NCBI GenBank assembly: GCA_900752435.1
Contig: CAADVD010000026.1
Location: forward strand, 1-25,453
Length of the DNA stretch: 25,453 bases
Source: Oscillospiraceae bacterium
GTDB lineage: Bacteria; Bacillota; Clostridia; Oscillospirales; Ruminococcaceae
Reading direction: 5' to 3'
Positions 16,115 through 23,574 of the stretch are shown here, piece by piece. Numbering within the stretch: position 1 is the first letter of the stretch; every line of letters starts with the position of its first letter. Made by a program: the position numbers and the translations under genes. The notes under the pieces are model-generated. The model was given only the letters and a program-made list of their open reading frames with translations. It was not told the DNA's origin and ran no database searches.

Positions 16115-18094
16115 TTATCCTTTTTGTCCAGCCAGCACAACATCGTCCATCTGAGTCCCAAACATCGAATTCTCTTCCGAGAGCTTTTGCTCCTGGGTAA
16201 GCTCCTGCTCCTGACGAAAACTCTGTTCCATCCTAGATTTGTTTTCCTTGATTATGTAAGTCGGCACAATTTTCTGCACCAATCGCTTCATCTGTGTGGT
16301 TTCATGCTTGGCTTCGACCGCCAGCTGTTCCAAATCCCGATAGAACTGGGCTTCATCAAATTCAATCGGTTTGCCGATGTGAATCATCTTGTTTGGCGTT
16401 TCCTGCAAGCCCTCTTCATCCATCAGCAATTCTTCATAAAGCTTTTCGCCGGGACGCAAACCAGTAAATTCAATTTTGATATCCTCATCCGGCGTGTAAC
16501 CGGAAAGGCGAATCAGGTTTTTCGCCAAATCAAGAATTTTCACCGGATCGCCCATGTCGAGTACAAAAATTTCACCGCCCTGCGCATAAGCGCCTGCCTG
16601 CAAGACCAGCGATACCGCTTCCGGAATTGTCATAAAATAACGGATGATATCAGGATGCGTAACCGTAACCGGTCCGCCCTCTGCAATCTGCTTCTTAAAC
16701 AGGGGAATGACACTGCCGTTACTGCCCAGCACATTGCCGAACCGAACCGCCACATAATCCGTTTTGGAGTGCCGGTTGTACGACTGCACAATCATCTCAC
16801 ACATCCGCTTGGACGCGCCCATGATGTTGGTCGGGTTGACGGCCTTATCGGTGGAAATCAGCACAAACCGTTCCACGCCCCACTTGTCCGCCGCCTTGAC
16901 GGTTTTATAGGTGCCGAATACGTTGTTTTTGATGGCTTCGTTCGGACTATCCTCCATCAATGGCACATGCTTGTGCGCTGCGGCATGGTAGACGATGTTC
17001 GGATGAAAACGGCACATGATGTCATCCATACGGTTGGTGTCGCGGACGGAAGCAATCTGCACCTGCAAGTCCAATTTGGGGTATTGGCGAATCAGCTCCT
17101 GCTGAATGTCATAAGCATTGTTTTCATAAATATCGACAATCACCAGCGTTTTTGGATTGTGCGAAGCAATCTGCCGGCACAGCTCACTGCCAATTGAGCC
17201 GCCGCCGCCGGTTACCATCACCGTTTTTCCGGTGACATAACCCATGATGCCCTGAATGTCCACGCGAATTGGCTCACGACCCAGCAAGTCTTCAATTTCC
17301 ACGTCACGCAGCCGACTCACGCTGACTTCGTTGTTCACCAACTGGTAAACGCCGGGCAGAATTTTTAGTTCGCATCCGGTTTCCTTGCAGATGTGCAGGA
17401 TTGGTTTGAGTTCCGCCGCCGTGTGGGAGGGGATTGCAATCATGATTTGGTCGATGCTGTATTTGGAAACGCATTGCGGAATGGTGTCGCGGTTGCCCAC
17501 AACGCGAACGCCTTGAATGTAACGTCCCCATTTGGCTTTATCGTCATCCACAAAACATTTGACTTCCATATTAATATGCTGGCTGTTTTTGATTTCCTTA
17601 AGCAAAATCATGCCGGCATCACCGGCGCCGACGATCATTACATTTTTTCGTTCATTCTTATTGCCGTTGTCGCGGTTAATCATGCGGACAAACCGATAGG
17701 AAAAACGGGTGAAGCCCACAAACGCAATCAAGGAAATGGTACTGAGAACAAAATAGCTTCTCGGAATTGGCAGTGCCATCAGCTTCATGCCAATATACTG
17801 CACCACACCGGCGCTCACGCCAGCCAACACAATGTTCATGCCCTCCGCAATGGAAGCGTAAATCCACAAGCTATGATAAAGCCGGAAAATCCAAAAGAGC
17901 ACCAGCGTAATCGCGGTATGGATGGGTGCATAAATCAGAATAGAATCCACAAATTCCATTGGAATTTCGCCGAGGTCCAAATAAAAACGAATGGTCAACG
18001 CAAACAGCGAAGCCAAATTGATACATAGAATATCGATCAGAATGAATAGAAGTCTGCGTACAACCAGTTTTTTGTCTTTAAAAAATTGTCTCAT
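16115..18094 (-). CDS. Membrane nucleotide-sugar 4,6-dehydratase (FlaA1/WbpM/PglF/CapD family)
   Basis: A 659-residue enzyme that probably converts UDP-GlcNAc to the UDP-4-keto-6-deoxy sugar, the first step towards a deoxyamino sugar of a surface polysaccharide. Four membrane helices occupy about residues 10-135. A first Rossmann-like domain follows (VMIVGAGDAG, near 152). The catalytic short-chain dehydrogenase domain has TGGGGSIGSE (near 291-300), STDKAVNPT (near 413) and MGASK, where Met replaces the usual Tyr, as in the Ser-Met-Lys triad of this family. A Gln/Glu-rich tail ends the protein. The ATG at 18094 has AAGGTGG just upstream; the GTG at 18103 is part of that ribosome site. It follows the PqqD-like gene by 36 bases. 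Confidence 0.92.
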   Translation of the reverse strand: MRQFFKDKKLVVRRLLFILIDILCINLASLFALTIRFYLDLGEIPMEFVDSILIYAPIHTAITLVLFWIFRLYHSLWIYASIAEGMNIVLAGVSAGVVQYIGMKLMALPIPRSYFVLSTISLIAFVGFTRFSYRFVRMINRDNGNKNERKNVMIVGAGDAGMILLKEIKNSQHINMEVKCFVDDDKAKWGRYIQGVRVVGNRDTIPQCVSKYSIDQIMIAIPSHTAAELKPILHICKETGCELKILPGVYQLVNNEVSVSRLRDVEIEDLLGREPIRVDIQGIMGYVTGKTVMVTGGGGSIGSELCRQIASHNPKTLVIVDIYENNAYDIQQELIRQYPKLDLQVQIASVRDTNRMDDIMCRFHPNIVYHAAAHKHVPLMEDSPNEAIKNNVFGTYKTVKAADKWGVERFVLISTDKAVNPTNIMGASKRMCEMIVQSYNRHSKTDYVAVRFGNVLGSNGSVIPLFKKQIAEGGPVTVTHPDIIRYFMTIPEAVSLVLQAGAYAQGGEIFVLDMGDPVKILDLAKNLIRLSGYTPDEDIKIEFTGLRPGEKLYEELLMDEEGLQETPNKMIHIGKPIEFDEAQFYRDLEQLAVEAKHETTQMKRLVQKIVPTYIIKENKSRMEQSFRQEQELTQEQKLSEENSMFGTQMDDVVLAGQKG

Positions 18095-18130
18095 TCTTTC
18101 CACCTTGTTTTATTATTAAAGGAAAAGAAA

Positions 18131-18397
18131 TTACTTTTCCAAAATCGAGCCTTTCACTAAATAATCCAAAAATTCAGACACATCTTTTTGAGCCGTATCC
18201 GCGTCTACCTCATATTCGGCGAGCACCGCTTCAACCAATTCCTGCTCTGTAATTTCCTCCTGTAATTTTTCCCACAAAAAGGCGCCGACTTCATTGACGG
18301 TAATCAAGCCGTTGAATTGAAGCGCCGTTTCGCCAGTCGGAACAATGACATAATCGCCGGCAATTTCTCTTAAAATAAAGCTTTTATCAATTTTCAT
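18131..18397 (-). CDS. PqqD-family peptide-binding protein (RiPP recognition element)
   Basis: An 88-residue protein with the PqqD fold pattern: FILREIAGDYVIVPTGETAL (beta strands), NGLITVNEVGAFLWEKLQ, then helices VEAVLAEYEVDADTAQKDVSEFLDYLV. PqqD-like proteins bind the leader of a peptide substrate and deliver it to a radical SAM or other modifying enzyme. It is the first gene of a two-gene unit with the sugar dehydratase and lies about 8 kb upstream of the radical SAM gene, an unusual separation. A weak RBS (AAAGGA) lies 11 bases before the ATG. Family call firm; which partner it serves is inferred from the window. Confidence 0.9.
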   Translation of the reverse strand: MKIDKSFILREIAGDYVIVPTGETALQFNGLITVNEVGAFLWEKLQEEITEQELVEAVLAEYEVDADTAQKDVSEFLDYLVKGSILEK

Positions 18398-18453
18398 GAA
18401 TTTCTTTTTCCTTTCTATTAAAAATATCCATCGTTTCTTTTTTTCTGCATTCT

Positions 18454-18482
18454 ATTATATCATAAAAAATTCACAAAGAACA
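18454..18482 (-). promoter_or_regulatory. Extended -10 promoter of the PqqD-dehydratase unit
   Basis: TGATATAAT on the minus strand (TATAAT at 18454-18459, TG at 18461-18462) with only a poor -35 (TGTTCT at 18477-18482). Confidence 0.55.
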
Positions 18483-18521
18483 GTTCTTTTCTTTCATTTT
18501 CAAAATTGAAACCAATTTTAT

Positions 18522-18560
18522 AGAATTCGACAAAGTATTTCCTTGATTCAGTCGAATTCT
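18522..18560. repeat. 10-bp inverted repeat upstream of the PqqD unit
   Basis: agaattcgac (18522-18531) and gtcgaattct (18551-18560) are perfect inverted copies 19 bases apart, about 40 bases upstream of the promoter. They could be paired sites for a dimeric regulator. Confidence 0.5.
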
Positions 18561-18718
18561 CCTGTAACATCTCATAAAATTTTAGAAAAATTATGCCGGA
18601 AAATCCTATTTTTAAATTATCTTTTCCTATATATAGCCGAAAATATGCAAGACAATCCCATAGAGGCGCGCATTGCGCGTCCATATTTTAATAAAACAAT
18701 AGACATCTAATTTATAAC

Positions 18719-18781
18719 GGGCTGATGTGGGCATCAGCCCCTACACACGACATTTGTAGAGGTTAATGTCCACATCGACCC
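18719..18781. repeat. Pair of imperfect palindromic repeats in inverted orientation
   Basis: Two 27-base units (18719-18745 and 18755-18781) are imperfect inverted copies separated by nine bases. The first is itself a hairpin (gggctgatg with catcagccc). The look is that of a dispersed intergenic palindromic repeat, from memory common in gut clostridia. Confidence 0.6.
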
Positions 18782-18806
18782 ATTTTCCGAGCACAAGGCA
18801 AAAAAA

Positions 18807-18834
18807 TATCGCACCGACTTTCATCGGTGCGATA
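18807..18834 (-). terminator. Terminator of ppdK
   Basis: A perfect 11-bp stem (18807-18817 with 18824-18834, loop of six) is followed by seven U residues in the minus-strand RNA, about 39 bases after the ppdK stop. Confidence 0.88.
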
Positions 18835-18835
18835 A

Positions 18836-18863
18836 TTTGCAATTTGCAACTTGCAATTTGCAA
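18836..18863. repeat. Four tandem heptamers
   Basis: Four copies of tttgcaa (the third is cttgcaa) lie between the ppdK stop and its terminator. Confidence 0.85.
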
Positions 18864-18872
18864 TTTTTTTCC

Positions 18873-21500
18873 TTATTTCGTTTTCAGTGCAGCCTGAGCA
18901 GCAGCCAAACGAGCGATCGGCACGCGGAACGGCGAGCAAGAAACGTAATCCAAACCAATGTTATGGCAGAATTCGATGGAGGACGGGTCACCGCCGTGTT
19001 CACCGCAGATACCGCAGTGAAGTGTTGGGCGAGTAGCTTTACCGTTTTTAACAGCCATATCCATGAGCTGTCCAACACCGGTCTGATCCAACTTAGCAAA
19101 CGGATCGTTTTCGAAAATCTTCGCATCATAGTACGCATTGAGGAACTTGCCAGCATCATCACGGCTGAAGCCGAAGGTCATCTGAGTCAAGTCGTTCGTA
19201 CCGAAGCAGAAGAATTCAGCTTCTTTCGCGATGTCAGCCGCTGTAAGAGCTGCACGCGGAATCTCGATCATAGTACCTACTTCGTATTTCATTTCAACAC
19301 CGGCAGCGGCGATTTCTGCATCAGCAGTAGCAACTACGATGTCTTTTACGTATTTCAGTTCCTTCGCATCGCAAGCGAGCGGAATCATGATTTCAGGAGC
19401 AACGGTCCAATCCGGATGTGCTTTCTGAACATTGATTGCTGCACGGATAACAGCTTTCGTCTGCATCTTCGCAATTTCCGGATAGGTTACTGCAAGACGG
19501 AGACCACGGTGACCCATCATCGGGTTGAACTCATGCAGGGAAGAAATGATTGTCTTAATTTCTTCAATGGATTTGCCCTGTGCATCTGCCAGTTTCTTGA
19601 TGTCTTCTTCTTCGGTCGGAACGAATTCATGAAGCGGCGGATCCAAGAAACGGATGGTAACCGGGCAGCCTTCCAGTGCTTCGTACAGAGCTTCAAAGTC
19701 ACCCTGCTGATAAGGAAGAATTTTATCCAGAGCAGCTTCTCTCTCTTCAACGGTATCGGAGCAAATCATTTCACGGAAAGCAGCGATTCTGTCTTCTTCA
19801 AAGAACATGTGCTCAGTACGGCAAAGACCGATACCTTCTGCACCCAGCTCACGAGCTTTCTTCGCATCAGCCGGCGTATCTGCATTGGTACGAACCTTCA
19901 GAGTTCTGTACTTGTCAGCCCATCCCATGATTCTGCCGAATGTACCAGCAATAGTAGCGTCAACAGTAGGAATGATACCGTCGTAGATGTTACCGGTAGA
20001 ACCATCGATGGAGATGTAGTCGCCTTCATGATATTCTTTGCCAGCCAAGGTGAACTTCTTGTTTTCTTCGTCCATAGCGATATCGCCGCAGCCGGATACA
20101 CAGCAAGTACCCATACCACGAGCAACAACCGCAGCGTGTGAGGTCATACCGCCGCGAACGGTAAGAATACCCTGAGAGGCTTTCATACCGGTGATATCTT
20201 CCGGAGAGGTTTCCAGACGAACAAGAACCACTTTTTCGCCTCTTTCATTCCATGCAACTGCATCGTCAGCAGTAAATACAACTTTACCGCAAGCAGCACC
20301 AGGAGATGCGCCAAGACCTTTACCAGCCGGTGTAGCGGTTTTCAGAACAGCAGCATCAAACTGCGGGTGGAGCAGGGTATCCAGGTTACGAGGATCGATC
20401 ATTTCAACCGCTTCTTGTTCTGTTCTCATACCCTCATCCACTAGATCACAAGCAATCTGCAATGCAGCCTGTGCAGTTCTCTTACCGTTACGGGTCTGGA
20501 GCATATACAATTTACCGTGTTCAACGGTGAATTCCATATCCTGCATATCTCTGTAGTGATTTTCAAGAGTTTCGCAAACCTTGGTGAATTCCGCAAAAGC
20601 TTCCGGGAATTTCTGTTCCATCTCGGAAATGTGCATCGGTGTACGAACACCAGCAACAACGTCTTCACCCTGTGCATTGGTCAAGAATTCGCCAAAGAGG
20701 CCTTTCTTACCAGTTGCAGGGTCACGGGTAAAGGCAACACCAGTACCGCAGTCGTCACCCATGTTACCAAACGCCATGCTCTGTACGTTTACAGCAGTAC
20801 CCCAAGAATACGGAATATCGTTATCACGACGATATACGTTTGCACGCGGGTTATCCCATGAACGGAATACCGCTTTTACGGCGCCCATCAACTGTTCTTT
20901 CGGATCAGACGGGAAGTCTTCGCCGATTTTTTCTTTGTATTCCGCTTTGAACTGCATTGCAAGCTTTTTCAGATCGTCAGCATCCAGATCAACGTCTTGT
21001 GTAACGCCCTTTTCTGCTTTCATTTTGTCGATCAGTTCTTCAAAGTATTTCTTACCGACTTCCATAACGACGTCAGAATACATCTGAATGAATCTTCTGT
21101 AGCAGTCCCAAGCCCATCTTGCGTTGCCGGACTTTTCAGCCATGACTTCGACTACTTCTTCGTTCAGACCCAAGTTCAAGATGGTATCCATCATACCGGG
21201 CATGGATGCTCTCGCACCGGAACGAACAGATACGAGCAGCGGGTTTTCCAGATCGCCGAATTTTTTGCCGCAGATTTCTTCCATTTTGCCGATGTATTCC
21301 AAGATTTCAGCCTTGATCTCATCGTTGATTTTGCGGCCATCCTCGTAGTACTGTGTACATGCTTCCGTGGTAATGGTGAAGCCCTGCGGAACCGGCAGAC
21401 CCAAGCTGGTCATTTCAGCCAAGTTTGCGCCTTTACCGCCCAAGAGCTCTCTCATTGATGCGTTACCTTCTTTAAACAGGTAAACGAATTTTTTGCCCAT
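18873..21500 (-). CDS. ppdK: Pyruvate phosphate dikinase
   Basis: An 875-residue cytoplasmic enzyme interconverting pyruvate, ATP and phosphate with phosphoenolpyruvate, AMP and diphosphate; in anaerobic clostridia it serves glycolysis or gluconeogenesis. The N-terminal nucleotide-binding part has LLGGKGANLAEMTSLGLPVP. The swivelling domain has the phospho-histidine motif GGMTSHAAVVARG with His455. The C-terminal PEP/pyruvate barrel ends with CGICGEHGGDP, whose second Cys is residue 832. Numbers agree with the Clostridium symbiosum enzyme (874 residues, His455, Cys831, from memory). The ATG at 21500 has GGAGG eight bases upstream; the in-frame TTG at 21515 lies beyond that site. Single-gene unit with its own terminator. 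Confidence 0.98.
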   Translation of the reverse strand: MGKKFVYLFKEGNASMRELLGGKGANLAEMTSLGLPVPQGFTITTEACTQYYEDGRKINDEIKAEILEYIGKMEEICGKKFGDLENPLLVSVRSGARASMPGMMDTILNLGLNEEVVEVMAEKSGNARWAWDCYRRFIQMYSDVVMEVGKKYFEELIDKMKAEKGVTQDVDLDADDLKKLAMQFKAEYKEKIGEDFPSDPKEQLMGAVKAVFRSWDNPRANVYRRDNDIPYSWGTAVNVQSMAFGNMGDDCGTGVAFTRDPATGKKGLFGEFLTNAQGEDVVAGVRTPMHISEMEQKFPEAFAEFTKVCETLENHYRDMQDMEFTVEHGKLYMLQTRNGKRTAQAALQIACDLVDEGMRTEQEAVEMIDPRNLDTLLHPQFDAAVLKTATPAGKGLGASPGAACGKVVFTADDAVAWNERGEKVVLVRLETSPEDITGMKASQGILTVRGGMTSHAAVVARGMGTCCVSGCGDIAMDEENKKFTLAGKEYHEGDYISIDGSTGNIYDGIIPTVDATIAGTFGRIMGWADKYRTLKVRTNADTPADAKKARELGAEGIGLCRTEHMFFEEDRIAAFREMICSDTVEEREAALDKILPYQQGDFEALYEALEGCPVTIRFLDPPLHEFVPTEEEDIKKLADAQGKSIEEIKTIISSLHEFNPMMGHRGLRLAVTYPEIAKMQTKAVIRAAINVQKAHPDWTVAPEIMIPLACDAKELKYVKDIVVATADAEIAAAGVEMKYEVGTMIEIPRAALTAADIAKEAEFFCFGTNDLTQMTFGFSRDDAGKFLNAYYDAKIFENDPFAKLDQTGVGQLMDMAVKNGKATRPTLHCGICGEHGGDPSSIEFCHNIGLDYVSCSPFRVPIARLAAAQAALKTK

Positions 21501-21520
21501 TTGAATTACCTCCAAATATT

Positions 21521-21538
21521 ATTTTTGTGCACAAAAAT
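21521..21538. promoter_or_regulatory. Perfect 18-bp palindrome in the ppdK leader
   Basis: atttttgtgcacaaaaat is its own reverse complement and lies about eight bases upstream of the ppdK ribosome site. It could be an operator or a leader hairpin. Confidence 0.6.
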
Positions 21539-21681
21539 CCAAAACCTGTTCAACCATATTTGTTTCACAGATACTGGATTGCTTGTACAAAATTTGACCT
21601 GAATCCTTAGCGGAATAACCTCTATGAGTGCGCACGCATTGTGAATGCCCTGCACTCATCCAATTCTAAGTCTTCTCTTGT

Positions 21682-21690
21682 ATTATATCA
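21682..21690 (-). promoter_or_regulatory. Extended -10 of the ppdK promoter
   Basis: TGATATAAT on the minus strand, the same sequence as at the PqqD-unit promoter, without a clear -35. It gives a leader of about 175 bases. Confidence 0.55.
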
Positions 21691-21797
21691 AATCCAATCT
21701 TATTTTTCTATATATTTATCAAAAAAAAACTCAAATTTATTAAAAATTAAAACTTTTGCCAAACTTTTAGGAAAACACTTGAAAATGTCCAGCAAAC

Positions 21798-21827
21798 TTG
21801 CAATAATATGTATAGACAATGTATAAT
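21798..21827 (+). promoter_or_regulatory. Promoter of glmU-prs
   Basis: TTGCAA (21798-21803), an 18-base spacer and TATAAT (21822-21827). The transcript would start near 21834, giving a leader of about 210 bases. Confidence 0.65.
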
Positions 21828-22043
21828 AGCAGTAAAGAAAGAAACGAGATTGAGAAACTTTTTTCGTGCTTTTTTATTGAAAACGTTACCGGAAAAGAAT
21901 GGAATGGGTGCATTCGTTCTTTTCCCTTTTTCCATGCCATGGACGCCGGAAAGCAACATCGCACAAAGATTTGCAGTTATGCACGCATTCTTTGCGGGGG
22001 ATTGCCGTCGGTGTTCGACATCAATTGAATTGAGGGATTTTTT

Positions 22044-23435
22044 ATGAATCAAACTTGTGCCGTTCTTCTGGCTGCCGGAAAGGGTACGCGCATGAAATCC
22101 AATCGGCCGAAGGTGTTGGCCGAAATTTTATTCAAACCCATGCTGGGTTACGTCATTGACGCCTGTGAACAGGCCAAGGTGAACGACATCTGCGTGGTCA
22201 CTGGTTTTAAGTCTGAATTGGTGGAGAATTATTTATCCACAAAGGGCACCTACGCAATTGCCAGACAGGAAGAACAAAAGGGAACTGGACACGCCGTGAT
22301 GATGGCTCGCTCCTTTTTGGAGGCGCATCAGGGGCAGGATGTGCTGGTTCTCTGCGGAGACGCACCGCTGGTGGACGCCGCTTCGATTGAAGAAGCGTAT
22401 GCACAGCATAAGTCTGAGCAAAATGCCATCACCGTATTCACTGCGGTACTGGATGACGCGGCAAGCTACGGCCGCATTGTGCGTGACGGCAATTCTATTG
22501 TGAAGATCGTCGAGAAAAAGGACTGCTCGGAAGAAGAACTGAAAATCAAAGAAATCAACTCCAGCTTTTATTGGTTTGATGTGGACAATTTGCTGGCAAT
22601 GCTCGACCGGCTGACCACGAACAACAAGCAGGGCGAATACTACCTGACCGATACCATCGGATTGACCATTGCGGCAGGCAAAAAGGTCGGCGGTTACACC
22701 GCCAAAAACAGCGACATCATCTTGGGTGCCAATTCCAGAAAGGACTTGCACGAACTGAACGAAAAACTTCGCATGGCGGTAATTGAAAAGCATTTTGACA
22801 ACGGCGTGGAATTTGTTTCCACAGACGGCGTTTACATTGCGCCGGACGCCAAAATTGGCGCGGATACGGTGATTTATCCGGGTACCATCATCAAAGAGGG
22901 CGTGACCATCGGTGAAGAATGCACCATTGGTCCGAACAGCTTAATTCAGCAATCCACCATTGAAGACCGTGTGGTTCTGAATAATGTGCAGTGCTATCAG
23001 TCCATTGTACACTGCGATGCGGGAATTGGCCCGTTCGTACACATTCGTCCGAACAGTGAAATCCATCATCATGTGCATATCGGCGATTTCGTGGAAGTCA
23101 AAAATTCTTCCATCGGCGCAGGAACGGGGATTTCTCACCTGACTTATGTCGGCGACAGCGACGTCGGGAAGAACGTCAACTTTGGATGCGGCGTCGTAAC
23201 GGTCAACTACGATGGCGTTCACAAGCACCGCTGTACCATTGGAGACGGGGCATTCATTGGATGCAACACCAATTTGGTAGCACCGGTTACCATTGGCGAA
23301 AACGGATATACGGCGGCTGGTTCGACCATCACTCACGATGTACCGGATGAAGCGCTGGGTATCGCCCGTGCCAGACAGAGCAACAAAGAGGGATTTTCAA
23401 CCAAAAAACTTGCAGGACGCAAGAAAAAAGTATAG
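22044..23435 (+). CDS. glmU: Bifunctional GlmU: GlcN-1-P acetyltransferase / GlcNAc-1-P uridylyltransferase
   Basis: A 463-residue cytoplasmic enzyme making UDP-GlcNAc, the precursor of peptidoglycan and of many surface polysaccharides. The N-terminal pyrophosphorylase has LLAAGKGTRMKSNRPKVL (8-25) and the metal-binding GDAPLVD near residue 111. The C-terminal left-handed beta-helix begins near residue 255 with hexapeptide repeats (IAPDAKIGADTVIYPG). It contains the acetyltransferase signature HLTYVGDSDVG and NYDG followed by FIGCNTNLVAPV. Length is normal for the family. RBS GAGGG lies seven bases upstream of the ATG. First gene of the glmU-prs pair conserved in Firmicutes, and a plausible source of substrate for the sugar dehydratase at 16115-18094. 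Confidence 0.98.
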   Translation: MNQTCAVLLAAGKGTRMKSNRPKVLAEILFKPMLGYVIDACEQAKVNDICVVTGFKSELVENYLSTKGTYAIARQEEQKGTGHAVMMARSFLEAHQGQDVLVLCGDAPLVDAASIEEAYAQHKSEQNAITVFTAVLDDAASYGRIVRDGNSIVKIVEKKDCSEEELKIKEINSSFYWFDVDNLLAMLDRLTTNNKQGEYYLTDTIGLTIAAGKKVGGYTAKNSDIILGANSRKDLHELNEKLRMAVIEKHFDNGVEFVSTDGVYIAPDAKIGADTVIYPGTIIKEGVTIGEECTIGPNSLIQQSTIEDRVVLNNVQCYQSIVHCDAGIGPFVHIRPNSEIHHHVHIGDFVEVKNSSIGAGTGISHLTYVGDSDVGKNVNFGCGVVTVNYDGVHKHRCTIGDGAFIGCNTNLVAPVTIGENGYTAAGSTITHDVPDEALGIARARQSNKEGFSTKKLAGRKKKV

Positions 23436-23574
23436 AATAAGATAAGATAATACTGCACAAGACTGCCCTGCGGTTGTGTGCGATAATATCTGAACGAATT
23501 ATCCTGTGCCAAACCGTTTTGAGAACGGTTCAATAGATTCAATTTTGTGAGAGTCAAAGGAGAGTAAGTTAATT
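23436..23574 (+). other. glmU-prs gap with small hairpins
   Basis: The 139-base gap contains a 7-bp hairpin (aaccgtt at 23512-23518, aacggtt at 23524-23530) and a 6-bp inverted repeat (gataat/attatc, 23482-23503). No T run follows, so read-through into prs is expected. Confidence 0.45.

Larger units (their letters stand above)
18398..18872. other. Intergenic region between ppdK and the PqqD-like gene
   Basis: About 475 bases without a convincing gene. It holds the PqqD-unit promoter, a 10-bp inverted repeat at 18522-18560, a palindromic repeat pair at 18719-18781, a GC-rich hairpin near 18664-18682, the ppdK terminator and a heptamer repeat. A 74-codon open frame at 18460-18684 starts in the hairpin and has no ribosome site. 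Confidence 0.6.
21501..22043. other. Divergent intergenic region between ppdK and glmU
   Basis: About 540 bases with no convincing gene. It holds the two divergent promoters, a two-part hairpin (outer arms 21624-21631 and 21652-21659, inner arms 21636-21640 and 21644-21648) in the ppdK leader, and a glmU leader of about 210 bases. Overlapping open frames of 60-100 codons on both strands after 21747 lack ribosome sites and recognisable sequence. Confidence 0.6.

Noticed and set aside
16031..17197. 388-codon open frame on the plus strand opposite the dehydratase
   Set aside because: Composition is Phe/His/Arg-rich in the way of antisense frames, and the opposite strand holds a complete family member.
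18460..18684. 74-codon minus-strand frame upstream of the PqqD gene
   Set aside because: It begins inside a palindromic repeat, has no ribosome site and runs through the promoter.
21747..22052. Overlapping 60-100-codon frames on both strands before glmU
   Set aside because: No ribosome sites, no recognisable sequence, and they overlap the glmU promoter and leader.
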